A stretch of DNA of 64,000 bases from NCBI GenBank assembly GCA_014607495.2, contig CP053155.1, positions 13,516,001 through 13,580,000 of the forward strand, written 5' to 3'. Source of the DNA: Carposina sasakii (taxonomy: Eukaryota; Arthropoda; Insecta; Lepidoptera; Carposinidae). Position numbers and translations under genes: made by a program. Shown in pieces: positions 1 to 11,698 of the stretch; the first letter of the stretch is position 1; each line of letters starts with the position of its first letter. Under the pieces are notes generated by a model. It saw only the letters and a list, made by a program, of their open reading frames with translations. It had not been told where the DNA came from and ran no database searches.

Positions 1-582
1 ATTGTGATAGAGTCTGAGTGCATGTATATTTAAGTTGAATGCTATAATAAATTACATACATATGTATATACACATATGTGTTCCCAAATATGAATTAGTT
101 TAAACCGGTTTAATATTACAGTAGTACCTAATATAAATGCATACAGATACTTAACTCAATTAAAATGTTAATTATTAGCTGTGATGCTAATTGCTATACT
201 TTCTAATCATTTTGGTTTTAGTCATATCAAGATTAATCTAATCATACCAAGGACATATTGCCCAAGTTTCCAGTTACCAAATGAGAATTTAAATGTACCT
301 AGTAGATAAACTTGTAGAATTCTAACATTTAGGTACTAACTGAAAAGAAATGTTATTACTGTTTACAACACAAAACTACACAAATAGATAGGCTATAAGT
401 ACTTTCATTTTATTTACAAGGTCATACATAAGTTGAATAAATATCAACCATATGTGTATTCTTGCTATGTCTCTCTTTGGTAACATTAATTTAATTAGTA
501 GGATCGCTACTCTTCGTACTTGCACTTACTTTAGTACAAATTGCGTTATCTTTTAGACAAAATGACAGATACATGTCCTTAC
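1..582 (-). other. Sec71 intron 1 (partial)
   Basis: AT-rich sequence downstream of the Sec71 exon 1 donor. I see no exon, no repeat family found elsewhere in the window, and no long open frame that continues the Arf-GEF sequence. Confidence 0.6.
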
Positions 583-706
583 CTAGAGCAACTTCGCAGG
601 ACTTTTTCAGTTGACTGTGATAGGACCTTTTGATGTCCTTATCGGATAATATCTTTTCTAAAGCTCTCACTATAAACATTTCTTTAGTTTTCAGGTTAGT
701 TTGCAT
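583..706 (-). CDS. Sec71: First coding exon of Sec71/ARFGEF (BIG1/2 Arf-GEF), partial gene
   Basis: The exon encodes 41 residues starting at ATG 704-706. It has the N-terminal signature of the large brefeldin-A-inhibited Arf GEFs: a TK-MF--RALEKIL-DK--K--HSQL-K-CEVAL pattern matching the start of human BIG1 and BIG2. In the family this precedes the DCB/HUS dimerisation region; the Sec7 domain that activates Arf GTPases at the trans-Golgi comes much later and is outside this window. A good splice donor (GTAAGG on the minus strand, first base 582) ends the exon after the first base of a codon, matching the position where BIG proteins continue with Glu. The open frame running on to 491 is intron read-through. 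No second exon is visible in 1-582, so intron 1 exceeds 580 bp. The identification rests on this one exon. Confidence 0.85.
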
Positions 707-1946
707 CGTAATTTCAATTGGAATTCACTCCATTCGTTTTTCTTGGAGTTGAATTAGATACGTCCGGTTTTCGTAATTATTTACATTTGTCGAAGCACTG
801 GGTTTTATTGGTAAACAGACTCGGACGTAGAACTTTAGGAAATAGTAACATCACAAAACATTAAAGAACGGGCGTTTTAACATGAAATATTTTTTGCAAA
901 AGGGAATTCTCGATTCACACCTCATCACAAACATGTCAAATCGATTCATAGATCATAGAAATAGGGGCATTCATCATTAACATTATAGTATAGAATTCAG
1001 TTCTGAATAATTTATTTGCTGTGAATAATTCAGCAAATATTTTTTTTTATAGTAAGTTATATATATAGTAAGTAGTTAATGTTTATATGTTTTGAGATTA
1101 TAGGCTTACACTATTTAGAAATATAGGTATTGTTTATGTAATTTTGTTTGTTGAAATTCTATAAATATTGAACGCTACCTTAGAGCTGTCAAGTATTCTC
1201 AACCATAAAGAAATAGACCGAGCTAGTGACGAACAAGCCCCGTACAACTAATTAAAATTAAAACTACGACACAGTAGTGACATCTAGTTAGTCTAGTATC
1301 TTTTTTCTTTCTTTTTATTGAGTACACTAAACATGATACAACTGGGTATATTATTTATGACCCAATTTGCACAATAGATAAGTTACACAATTTCTACAAA
1401 GACGTACATATTCCTAAGATTTAATTATTTATAACCCAGTTCATATTATAGATAAGAAAATAAAATAAAATAGATAACTGTTTAGAACTTTTTTATACAT
1501 CATCCGCCAGTCTACTTTGTTACAAGAAAACTGGTTGTTTGCATGTCTGGAATTTTTTAATTATGAAAGTGTCTGAAAAATTTAAGCAGAAATTTTTCAG
1601 GAAGTAAACTACATGCTCTGCTGGAATAATAATACTTGCTAGGGAACGAATATTACAATTCTGCCGGAAACATTTTATTTAAGAGTAGAAAGATGTTTCC
1701 CATTATTAGATAACGTGACAGCTAGGTGGCGCTAATGTTTATATCGACGGTCGGCTCTATTCTACTAGGTATACACTTTCTTTCGTTATTTTTAATCTGT
1801 GATAGTTATGCTATGCTTGCTTGCTTGGAGGATTTTTGATAAAGCAGTTTTTTCCAAGTTTTTACGTTGAAACTTTAATTCAAGTCGCTAAAAGACTTCT
1901 AGTGCTTAGACCGGCTAACAAAATATCCAACAAAATTGCTTCCACA
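707..1946. promoter_or_regulatory. Shared divergent upstream region of Sec71 and Bub3
   Basis: This 1.24-kb interval separates two start codons that point away from each other, so it must hold both 5' UTRs and both promoters unless a far upstream exon exists. It is AT-rich with no recognised transposon. Two out-of-frame ATGs (1808 and 1813) start very short upstream frames that stop before the Bub3 ATG; they matter only if transcription begins upstream of 1808. No TATA box or initiator could be assigned with confidence. Confidence 0.6.
1723..1734 (+). promoter_or_regulatory. CTCF-like motif TAGGTGGCGCTA
   Basis: The sequence TAGGTGGCGCTA matches the core AGGTGGCGC of the insect CTCF consensus. 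It lies about 215 bp upstream of the Bub3 ATG and about 1 kb upstream of the Sec71 ATG, a typical place for an insulator or promoter-proximal CTCF site at a divergent gene pair. Binding is inferred from the motif only. Confidence 0.45.
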
Positions 1947-3465
1947 ATGACTGTTACGCGGGTGGCGGAGTCCCGCACAGAATTTAAACTTAAGAGTTTA
2001 CCTGATGATGTTATATCGAGTGTTAAATTTGCACCGAAATCAAGTCAGTTTTTACTGGTTTCTTCCTGGGACTGTTCAGTTAGACTTTACGACGTGAGTG
2101 CTAATATTGAACGGCACAAATACAGTCATGAATTGCCGGTTCTCGACGTTTGTTTCAGGGTAAGGTTATGTTTTCATTTTCACTATATTACTAACACCAA
2201 ATAATAAACTCTTAACTTTATATTTCAAGAAAATTAAGTGTATTGGCCATAAATTGAAATAATAGCTGGTTTCGTGAGTGAAAATTAAATAAATAACAAG
2301 TAATAAAATCACCATGCAATGTCATCTTATATGCAGGATCCAGTTCATTCCTACAGTGGGGGATTAGACCAAACATTGAAGATGTATGACTTAAACGCAA
2401 GTGCGGAGACAGCACTTGGTGAGCATAAGGGAGCAATCCGGTGTGTGGAGTTTGCAAGTGAAGTGAATGCGGTACTCACGGGTAGCTGGGACGGCACTGT
2501 GAAAATGTGGGACAGTCGAGTACCAAACTGTGTTGGTACTTATAACCAAGGAAATGAGAGGGTAAATATCCACTACTACCTAAAAATTTCTCATCTAGTT
2601 ATAGAATTTAAAATGTTTTTTTTTTCAATATTAATCAATGCACATTTCCTCTCTTAATTAGTAATATTTACATGGTATTTTTTCAGGTATACACAATGAG
2701 CATAGTGGGTGAAAAATTTGTAGTAGGTACATCTGGTCGTAAGATCTTCGTATGGGATGTCCGCAACATGGGCCATGTGAATCAGAGACGAGAGTCCTCC
2801 CTCAAGTACCAGACTAGATGCATCCGAGTATTCCCGAACAAGCAAGGTTACGTCCTCAGCTCTATTGAAGGCAGGGTGGCTGTGGAATACCTGGACAGCA
2901 ATCCTGAGGTTCAGAAGAAGAAATATGCTTTTAAATGTCACAGGATTAAAGATGGAGGTATGAGGAATTTATAGTTTTTATTCTTTGTAATTAAACTAAG
3001 AAATGATGCTCTCTGGTAACTGTTTGTTTTAATTATTAACAACGTCATAATTTTGTGAACATAATTTAACTAAAGTAAAACTCCATCAAAATCTGTTGTG
3101 ATTGGACTAGTGATGATATTTGATAATATTACTATATCTTTCATACTTAATTTTAAATATTTCTTTCAATTTCAGGATTAGAAAAAATCTACCCAGTAAA
3201 TGCAATCAGCTTCCATTCTGTTTACAACACATTTGCAACGGGTGGCTCTGATGGTTATGTCAACATTTGGGATGGTTTCAACAAGAAGCGACTCTGTCAG
3301 TTCCATCGGTACAACACTGCTGTCTCTTCCCTGAACTTCTCACACGATGGTTCAGCTTTAGCCATAGCGTGTTCACAACTGGACGAGACACAGATTGAAG
3401 ACCCAAAGCCCGAGGATACTATTTACATCCGATACGTGACTGATCAGGAAACTAAGCCCAAATAA
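1947..3465 (+). CDS. Bub3: Mitotic checkpoint protein BUB3, complete, four coding exons
   Basis: WD40 beta-propeller protein that carries Bub1 and BubR1 to kinetochores through their GLEBS motifs and supports the spindle assembly checkpoint. Exons are 1947-2159, 2337-2561, 2687-2957 and 3176-3465 (TAA at 3463-3465). All junctions fit: GTAAGG, GTAAAT and GTATGA donors; CAG, CAG and CAG acceptors; phases 0, 0 and 1. The predicted length is 332 residues (human 328). Visible motifs include SSWD at residues 39-42, GSWDGTVKMWD from 120, the family-specific RRESSLKYQTRCIR at 180-193, and GGSDG at 259-263, ending in VTDQETKPK much like the vertebrate C-terminus. The start is the only in-frame ATG; the frame is open upstream to about 1821 but has no ATG there. 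All key WD40 positions look intact, so the gene is probably functional. Confidence 0.97.
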
Positions 3466-3925
3466 AAGGAATATGCCTTAAAGACTCATTATGTTACAGT
3501 GTTATCCTTTTTTTAAATTGATATCTTTAGATATGCAGAGAAAGTGTAGGTTTTTAAGGTACAAAGACAATTTTAACTAAGAGTAATGAGCATTAGAGAA
3601 CTTTTACATACATTCTGGAAAATACAGATATCAAAGTTTAAGTACATCGTTTACAGCTTTGTATTTATTTTAAAATCTTTGTTATGTAAACTTGGAATCT
3701 GTCCATGTTAAATACGATAGATTTACTCAGTACTTAAAGTACACAGAATGAAATGAACCTGTTTTCCTTAGCTAAACCTAAAATAACTGAGATTTGATTT
3801 AAGTTCTAATACACTGCTGTAATATTTGACAAAATTTGCTGTTTCCCTAGTTCGAAATTTTATGAGTTGTCTGTAATACCAAAATTCTTTACGACATAGA
3901 TCAGACATTTCTGGTCTAGACTAAG
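3466..3925 (+). other. Bub3 3' UTR and downstream flank
   Basis: Unique AT-rich sequence. An AATAAA overlaps the stop codon (3461-3466), too early on its own to define the transcript end. The next AATAAA hexamers are near 4214 and 4234, beyond a foldback repeat, so the polyadenylation site is unresolved. Confidence 0.4.
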
Positions 3926-3934
3926 ACTCAATTT

Positions 3935-4182
3935 ACACCGCCGCGGAATGGAACGGAAGCGAATTTTTGCAACGAAATCGTATATAGTATAATGAACTTT
4001 ATATCATCGGCGTCAATTTCCAAATTCCGTTACCTCAAATCATCGGAGAGTTCTCGAGAATGCGGCGAGGATTCCGCGGAAGACGCGCGACTTTTTTTTA
4101 GGCTCGTAGTTAGTTTGTTATACACTTGACATAAAGTTCATTATGCGATGTACAAAATCTTCCGTTCAGCCCGCCATGGCTG
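3935..4182. repeat. Foldback MITE-like repeat
   Basis: Imperfect inverted repeat. A left arm with GAACGGAAG and ATAATGAACTTTAT (3953-4002) is mirrored by ATAAAGTTCATTATGCGAT and CTTCCGTTC (4130-4170). The GC-rich loop carries TTCCGCGGAAG. No coding capacity. Confidence 0.5.
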
Positions 4183-4287
4183 TTTATCTAGCTGAGTTTA
4201 TCTATAATTTAGTAATAAACTAAGTAAGTAAGTGACAAATAAAAATTTGAAACAATATTTGTAGTGTCATTTGAAAATTGATGTAAT

Positions 4288-4358
4288 GTAGCCTTGTGGC
4301 GTGCCCTGGGGGAGGCCTACGTCCAGCAGTGGACTGCAATTGAATAGGCTGACGAAGT
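4288..4358 (+). repeat. SINE-B 3' fragment (GTCCAGCAGTGGACTGCAAT family)
   Basis: Truncated copy of the ~260-bp SINE-like family seen complete at 14856-15115 and 15331-15594. Only the 3' part from GCCTTGTGGCGTGCC through AATAGGCTGACGA remains. Confidence 0.7.
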
Positions 4359-4556
4359 AAAGGATACTCGTTATTCGGAGCAAGCTTTATTTTTAAGAAT
4401 ATATACATAATACTTGGAGTATGTAACGTCGCTTCTTATCGTAATTCGTTATACTTGAGCGTTCTAAATATCTAAAGAATACGAAGAACGAAGCTCGATT
4501 CGAAACGATATTATCACGCAAGTCCGCAATACAAGAAGGTAATCATAAACATACTT

Positions 4557-4832
4557 CTCTATTGAGGGATCGCCCGCCACCGGGCCCTATACCCTCCGCT
4601 GACCCTCGGATCTGCCTACTCATGATCACGAACACAAGACACCACAGTCGCAACGAGAAGCCAGATCCAAGCACCTAGCACGCAACCATAAATACACAGC
4701 TGCTAATCCGAAAACCAATTAAAACTTTAATCGACATATGTTTCGCCAACACCCGTGGCATCATCAGGATTAGTTTTCCATGTTAGTTCTATCTACCGAA
4801 CCAACTAACTCATATAAGATTCCTCAATAGAG
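4557..4832 (+). mobile_element. Unclassified dispersed repeat with 11-bp inverted ends
   Basis: About 276 bp bounded by CTCTATTGAGG and its inverse CCTCAATAGAG. Internal sequence (ACCGGGCCCTA, GCCAGATCCAAGCACCTAGCA, TTCGCCAACACCCGTGGCAT) recurs at 46014-46232 on the same strand and at 43225-43404 on the other. The superfamily is not recognised. Confidence 0.55.
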
Positions 4833-4839
4833 ATTTGAA

Positions 4840-6224
4840 CTTCCGAATAGTGACGCCTGATACAATTCAATATAAACATACTTACCTAATTACGTTTACT
4901 ATTGAGAACTTAGGTATCCACAATAATGGAGGCTGGAAATCACTCTTAATCATTTTACCAAACAGTACTGAACATACTTACTTACATACCTACATAACAC
5001 GGTTGTGTTCTCAAAAATGCGGTAGCCAGCCAGAATTAGCAGAATCGCGAAATAAGACCGTACAAACACAATTATCATAAAAAAAATAAGTTGACTTATG
5101 ATATTACACGGAAGGCAGTTAATGTACATTCTTTTGAAGCATTGTATTAGCACGTTATAAAGGAAGTAAAATAAGTTTAATTGAATTAAATACCTGAAGG
5201 TACCTATACTGACTAGTGACATTGGAGTGAACTTTAGCCATTGGAAATCATGAAAGGTGTTATTACTCGAGCTTTTATTACTGTGCTAGGCGTATACAAC
5301 AGATGTGTGAACTCATGAAGAACTAAAACATTTCCATAGCAAAGATACAACTAACCAACCTGGCATGTTTATATTAGTTGGTCAAGTTGATTACAGCGGT
5401 GATAGCTGAATGATTTGCGCTTTCCATTCGGACGGTGTAGGTTCGATCCCAATGACCTGACGACTGAACTATTAGCTATAGTAACGTAAGGAGGGCAGGA
5501 TTTAATAACTCGTAAGAATAGTTCCTAAAAGCAGAATCAAAGAATATTCTACTTTACTCTCTAACGAGAGAGCAGATAGTAGAAGCGAGAAAACGCTTAA
5601 CTCTATTCCCGTTTCAAGAGTTCATCGTAACTCCTGGATGCCGAGTCGATTAGTCGATATGTGTGTGTACCTTTAAGTATTCCACCTTAATTAGCACGTC
5701 GCAGAACTTGCAATTAACTTTAAGAGCATTTACCTGACGGGCTCAGGGGTAATAAACACTTAGTTGTTTAGGTGTTAGGTACAATATCGCGTGTTTGCAC
5801 CAGTCAGCGCCTGCGCCGGTCCGAATTGCAGATCAAACAAAGCTCATGTTTGCGACCACCTCTAGGTTTTGTCTTATTCGTTGTTAGCACGTTCTTAGAA
5901 TTTGCACAAATTTTCAACTCTTCTGCAAGTAGTTTAGTTATTAGCTACACAACCAACCAACAGGACCATAATTATGTAAGGTATGCGGATGAAGGGACGA
6001 GGAAATAGAGGGCGGCTTTTCCTATATTCTTCAATGTCCTTGATCCCAAAAATGGAACTACCTAGGTAGTGGCAAATCATTAGGTACCAGGATTGACCTG
6101 ATAATTATTAACCACCTAGCAACGAAAAAACTGACATACCTAGTATGTACCTATGTACCTAATAGTTATGTATCAACTATCAAGATCAACAAGAAGTGGT
6201 CAGTTTTAAAAGATGATGATGATG
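4840..6224. other. Gene-free stretch with SINE-head fragment
   Basis: No exon found. 5393-5462 resembles a decayed tRNA-derived SINE head (TGATAGCTGAATGATT followed by a B-box-like AGGTTCGATCCC). 4960-5060 holds a scrap of the GTAGCCAGAACTGCAGG repeat family. The rest is unassigned AT-rich DNA. Confidence 0.35.
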
Positions 6225-6228
6225 ATAT

Positions 6229-6549
6229 CTCCGACCGTGTCTCGGCCAAGGCGACCAATCTCTATGGAGATTGGCCAGGTACGCAGGAGATAATATAGTA
6301 CACAAGTGTGTGCGCAAACACAGATGCACTCTCTATTCCGTTACTCTCATAGTCCGACAGGACGGAAAGCCGACACGACCGGAGAGAGATCAGGCGCAGG
6401 ACCAATGGTTTTACGTGCTTTCCGAGGTACGAGCTAAGTGACAATTTTGCAAGATTAAAATCTGTACATGAAATAAATTTATTGGTACAGGCCCGTGACT
6501 GGGATCGAACTTGCGCCTCCCGCTTGGAAGGTGCACGTCTTAATTACTG
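6229..6549 (-). mobile_element. tRNA-derived SINE, family A
   Basis: Minus-strand copy of the ~330-bp family best seen at 62519-62850: Pol III A box and B box, CACGGGCCTGTACCAATGAA, then CGTGCCTCGGAAAGCACG and a 3' region ending near GGCCGAGACACGGTCGG. A (GAT)n tract at 6221 abuts its 3' end. Confidence 0.8.
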
Positions 6550-7270
6550 TTTAAATTACTTAAGACTGCTACTATAAATAGGTAATCCATTGACGTGAAG
6601 GTAAGCCATAGAAATAAGCATAAAGGAGTCTTGGTTTATGTCCACATAAGTTAAGTTTTGAGTCTCTAAATTGACAATGTTCGATGTCCGTTTCTAATTT
6701 TTTACTGAAATTAGATGCAAGATCAAACCCTTGACCTGTGCCCTTACAGACTATGTTATCACACTTGCATAGTTCAGCTCTGCACTGGGTTGTGTAATGC
6801 CTACTGAATACGGAAACGACGCCTTTCTGTTTGCCTAAATCATAAAGTTGTTGGAATAATATTATGCCGGAAACCGTGGGATGAGTGAGAATAGGCTTAG
6901 CGCAGAAGATTCACGGCTAATTACATTTTTATACTACTATACTATATGCCAACCGTCGTGGCAGGCGCTGTCATATAACGTTTTATGGCATAGTATAGTC
7001 ACTAAACAAACCCTAAAAAATCGATTTAAATTAGTTGTACGCGTAGATTAATGTATCAATTTAAAGAAAACCCCAGATGATGTTCTATCTGTATGTCTGT
7101 ATCTGCGTTATTGTCTGAGAGATACAGCTGATGTATTTTAGTAGAGTCCTGGAACGGCAGAAGACATTCAGTTCTGTAAGAGTAAAGGCTGACTCATTAT
7201 TATCATCTTCACAACTCGGCATCAACCTATGCATCTGAAGTTCTTTATTCAAGTTCATTGTAGTTATTCA
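6550..7270. other. Gene-free stretch
   Basis: AT-rich sequence with no exon, no RNA gene and no repeat family that I recognise elsewhere in the window. Confidence 0.3.
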
Positions 7271-7554
7271 TCTATACATATAATAAAAATGTAACAGATT
7301 TCTGTACATGGAAGATATATGAGAAAAAATATTCCAGGATCTAAGTATATTCAACACAATAGGAACAAAATAATGATTTTTTGAATTTTTGTCTGTTTGT
7401 CAGTTTGTCTGTGCGTTTGTGCACGCTAATCTCAATAGGACCAAGTACCTAACTAAGCTACTTTTTATCCCGGGAAAATGTTTTTATCCCGGATAATTTC
7501 GACATTTTTGTTTTTTCTGTAGTGCACGCAGACGAAGTCGCGGGCGTTCACTAG
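7271..7554 (+). mobile_element. Helitron-like non-autonomous element
   Basis: Begins TCTATACATATAATAAAA and ends GTCGCGGGCGTTCACTAG, inserted between A and T without target duplication. 5'-TC, 3'-CTAG, a GC-rich 3' stem (GACGAAGTCGCGGGC) and the TGTTTGTCTGTGCGTTTGTGCACGC body fit lepidopteran non-autonomous Helitrons. Related copies lie at 27824-28041, 48143-48410, 57387-57484 and 63338-63652. The Helitron assignment rests on termini only. Confidence 0.65.
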
Positions 7555-9290
7555 TAATAACTAAGCTCCACTAATACAAGAGTGATCTCTATCTATGTCT
7601 ATGACTTTCACAGATGGATTTTCAATTCGAAGACAGTAGAAGCAAAAGGCTTCAATGTTACGCTGCCGGCTAACAATCGGCCGTATACGCTCAGCCTTAG
7701 ATTAGGCAGGCATTTTATGGAGCGCCTAGTTAGATGATTTCTACGGATTAACAGTTTAACTTGCGAACTTTGTGTGTTTACAAGTATTCTTATGGCGAGC
7801 TTAAATGTGGGTATCTAAAGATAGCAAAGCAAAATATAGTTTGGCTATGGTTTTCCTTTGTTAGGAAGTAGGTATTAATGGTCATGAAAGCAGGTTTTTA
7901 GCACACATCGATTTTGAAAAACATAGTAAAGTGAATTAAATATACTCGTACCTATTTAATACCTAGGTACCTAACCTAACATATTTCGATTGTATGCGGT
8001 ATAGATCTTGACTCATGTTCTTGTGTACCCTGGATGGGGCAGAGAGCCTTCACAGATCTCCGCCATCCCGTTCGGTTCTGAGCTTCACGTTTTAACTCGT
8101 TCTCAGGTCTTTCCTACTCATACCTACTTACTTAATGGGAGACAGTAGACGTAATACATTTTAAATAATTGAAAATAGTTTTTTACAACAGCATTTTATG
8201 CTAAACCGAGTCAGTCACAAGAGTGATGACAAAGTTATAAATAAAACTATCCGTTGCAGCCAATAAAACACTGCCATAATCAAAGTCACTCTATTCAATT
8301 TTTATAACAGAGCCGAAATAGATTTTATGAATGGAAATAGGGGCTATAAAGCTCTATACTCGTATATCTCTATCTACTGTCCTACCTGCGGCAATCTAGA
8401 CTGGGCAATAAACTTAAAAAATTGCACGAAGATTTTAGAAACATTTATAACAAACACTATTTTTAGCACAGGTTAGGCTCTATACATATTAATCTAAGTA
8501 CTTATTACTAGCGGACTTGTCAGCTTGCTGGTTTTTGGAATTTATCCTCACTATACAGTGGGGCAACGCGGCCAGCTTTTAGGCTACATTGGCACATTGG
8601 GTCCCTTAGTTAAAAACCCCTTATTTTTCTTCTCATATTCAAAGAGTAGTGTTAAGGCTTTATATTATTTAAGGGTTAGAGAGTGGACGTATTACGGCGC
8701 TCCAGGGTAGTATAGGTGCATGGTGGTGCAGTCGTCGAGCCAGGTGGTCATTCTTTAGTTCCTACCTCCTGTTTTGTATCCGAAAAATAAATAAATAGGA
8801 ACAATATTAAAACTGAGACAATAGTGTGTTTCCAGCTTTATAGATGCGTAGCCCATGGGTGCGCCCGCGCCGAGATGGTCGCGAAAACTTTACGGTACTC
8901 GGGTGATTTATTTAATTTATATTTATTATCTGCGCGGGGTCACCTGCGGGTCGCTCGTAGAATGTAACTGCCCACATTATGTATTGTCTCGTGAATCGCC
9001 ATTTCTCATCATATGAATGTAATCTTAGGATTTAGCGATAGGTTAATCCTTGCAGATAATTTTAATGTGGGGTTTAATTTTAACTTATGAGAATAAACTT
9101 AGCTTAACCATTGTATATTATGGTTTGGGTTAAAATTTAAACCACCCACTCTGTGGTAGTTTTAAAAGATACAGACTGTTATAATCGTTTCACTAATTAG
9201 GTGTCCTGACATACGAATAGGCGCTAATTTCTTTGTGATTATACCAGACTAAATTCACATACATATTCACGGCTGTGGTATGTACTAAAT
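7555..9290. other. Gene-free stretch
   Basis: Mostly unique AT-rich DNA. A GC-richer patch at 8840-9000 has no open frame I can link to a family. 8020-8110 resembles a LINE-derived scrap but is too short to classify. No exon supported. Confidence 0.3.
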
Positions 9291-9292
9291 AT

Positions 9293-9775
9293 GGGGTAGT
9301 CAGAGCTTCAACAGGATCACGAATGAAGTCCTACATCAACGTTTAGCAAGGTGTGGTCAGGAGGTCTACTCTGAAGTGACGATAAACGAAGTATCGGCCG
9401 AATATCGAGGTGTTTCCTACTACGAACTTCCTTCGATCGGATCAGTCTCGCCGTTTTTTCATTCGGTCCGATCGAACTCTATTTGACAGGTATAAGGCTA
9501 GATAATAGAAAGCTTATAATATTAGTCAATGTGAATTATTCTCTATGGTTACGAATGAGTTGTGAACTCAGATGAATGAATCCGAAGCAATTTCGTAGTA
9601 GGGTCAAAGGCTGTCAAAGGCTTCGACTCGGTCGGGCTTCGGTCGGACCGAAAGATTCGAAAGCGGCATTTCAGAGTAGATCCCCAGGCGTCAAACATCA
9701 GTGACAAATTGCTAGCCCCAAAATTCTTCAGTTGAATCTTCAAAGGGAGATGCAGCTGATCTAGGTGTTTTAACA
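9293..9775 (+). repeat. Family E repeat split by a MITE
   Basis: Outer parts (GGGGTAGTCAGAGCTTCAAC at the left; GTGACAAATTGCTAGC and GGGAGATGCAGCTGAT at the right) belong to the widely dispersed GGTAGCCAGAACTGCAGG repeat. They are separated by an unrelated insert at about 9365-9682. Confidence 0.55.
9365..9682. mobile_element. MITE inserted in a family E repeat
   Basis: Terminal inverted repeats TCTACTCTGAA-TG-CG at the left and CGGCATTTCAGAGTAGA at the right enclose about 318 bp rich in TCGGCCGA and TCGGTCGG motifs. The host repeat continues on either side, which fixes the boundaries. Confidence 0.55.
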
Positions 9776-10029
9776 AAGTCATTTAGCCCTATTTTCTCTA
9801 CTCACAACAGTTTTTATAACTGTCGACATATGTGCACACAATTTGGGGTCTAAAGTTAACGTTGTTTAATGAAGATAATAGTTATTGCGCGAAATTTACG
9901 AAGCGTGGGTACTTCTAGTAACGAGTAAATGCGTAGGCACATAGAGGAATATACCTCTATGGTAGGAGTTTACGTATTGGTTAATAGTGTCTTTTAAATA
10001 CACCATTCCTTATTTATTTAAATTGAGAG

Positions 10030-10115
10030 CACTAGCACGGTAAGCAGAGGTCGTGGGTTCAATTCCCACTCGGATGAAGAATTTTTTCCATTTCTTTATT
10101 AATAATTTTATTCAA
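10030..10115 (+). repeat. tRNA-derived SINE family T, 3' part of head
   Basis: Contains GGTCGTGGGTTCAATTCCCA (B box) followed by CTCGGATGAAG and a T-rich tail with TTCTTTATTAATAATTTTA, as at 22841-22980 and 31205-31345. The 5' half with the A box is degenerate, so this is a SINE relic, not a tRNA gene. Confidence 0.6.
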
Positions 10116-10660
10116 ATTGCTCTAGGAGAGTTATTATAGAACACAATATTTTTTTTATTAATTACTAGAGTTAATATTAATCATTTCCGATAAACAGTGT
10201 AAGTAAGAACTTTTTAAGGAACCGTTTTTTCACAACTTCTAAAATACCTAACTAAACTATACTTTTATTAGATTGTACCAACTACGTCTATCGGTCGGTA
10301 TTAATTAGTTTCATTTACGCGGAAAAACGCTTTTTCGTTGTAAGTCGTAATTTTAGCAAAATAGAGACTCATAGCTAATTAAACGTTTAATTCCTTTAAA
10401 TAATTTCTATTTTACGATCTGTTATACGCCATTTAAACAGCCTTGCCTGGTTAATATCGAATAAATCACCTTCAAACTCGGGTAGTAGTAATAATGTAGG
10501 TACTTACATGTTCGTTAACTATCCAATTTATTTCATGATCTAACTACAATCGCTTTACAATCGTTATTGCACTAGCTGCTGTTTGCGACTTCCTCCAATT
10601 AGGGCGGCGAAAAAGGAAGAAATTACCGTCTTTTCCCGTACATATAGGTATATACATTAT
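10116..10660. other. Gene-free stretch
   Basis: AT-rich DNA with no exon, RNA gene or repeat family that I recognise. Confidence 0.3.
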
Positions 10661-10661
10661 T

Positions 10662-10869
10662 AACATGGTTGGGGGTAGCCAGAACTGCAGGATGATAGAC
10701 GAGCTCCTACAGCCACGTTTAACATAGCGGGCACAGATATAATTGATCAGTGACAAGTTGCTAGGCAAGTATAGAGTTTATCGTTTGAGACAATGCCCGA
10801 GTTTCTTAGTCGATTCTTACGACATGTACGAGACAAGGTGCAGCCGATGTACCTATTCTAATGAAGCCT
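10662..10869 (+). repeat. Family E dispersed repeat
   Basis: GGGTAGCCAGAACTGCAGGA at the 5' side, then CCACGTTTAACATAGCGGGC, GACAAGTTGCTAGGC and a 3' part with TTCTTACGACATG and GATGTACC-TATTCTAATGAAGCC. At least ten copies or fragments occur here; no coding capacity, class unknown. Confidence 0.65.
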
Positions 10870-11350
10870 TGGAAAATGGCATTTGACAGCAAAATGTGTG
10901 GAACATTTATCAAATTTAGGACAGGTTTAGCTTAAACCATGTCTAAACTCACTTGTAATGACACGGATACAGGCTTAGATACATGGCAACATACGAAACC
11001 TATCACCCTGGTCACTTGTGTGTTGAGTCACCTCTCACTCCGAAATCGACATTTTATTGGGGGTCAATTTATATCATATTAGCACCGTCTGTCTGTCTGT
11101 TTGTGTTTCCCACAGGCCCAACAGTGTGACCACAATGACTTTATTACGGACTCTATTAAAGAGAAATTATAGATACAATGTGAGACTTGACTTTCATGGA
11201 TTCGTGTGTGTCCCACTATGGAGGTAGATACTTCGTTGCCACTATAGTATGTGATTTTACCGTAAGGTGCGGGATAAACTATATAACAATAAAATAAACA
11301 TTGAGTTTATATAAGTTTTCAATAAAATGAAACTATGTGAAAATTACATA

Positions 11351-11697
11351 TACAGGTGATTTTTGGTCGTCAACGTTCCCGAAAACTACGGAATCTCCTC
11401 ATCATCAGATCATTTTTTCCATGGAAAATGGGAAGTGTCTGGTTTCCAAAATATTAGGGTCCAAAGTTGAGTAAATACTGCGTTTTCATAGCACATAGAC
11501 GCGCGTAGCAGGATTTTTTCAGAAAAATAATTAATATCTGTCTATAAAAAAACTAACATAAACATGATACTATAAATTTCGCAACAAGGAATTAAAAAAA
11601 AAAAAAAATCCCAGCATTTTTTTTGCATAAACTTACTTTATTTCATGTATAGAATACGTACCCTTCGTTAAAGGTGGCCACAAAAAAACACCCTGTA
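11351..11697 (+). mobile_element. MITE family G (ACAGGGTG ends)
   Basis: Starts TACAGGTGATTTTTGGTCGT and ends AAAAAACACCCTGTA. The internal block GTTCCCGAAAACTACGGAAT and CATAAACTTACTTTATTTCA recurs in copies at 12452-12838, 13021-14080, 29775-30013 (inverse) and 36823-37311. TA flanks both ends. Confidence 0.75.
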
Positions 11698-11698
11698 T

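Noticed and set aside
1821..1946. 42-residue N-terminal extension of Bub3
   Set aside because: The frame is open but has no ATG before 1947; position 1821 is TTG. Family proteins start close to the 1947 Met.
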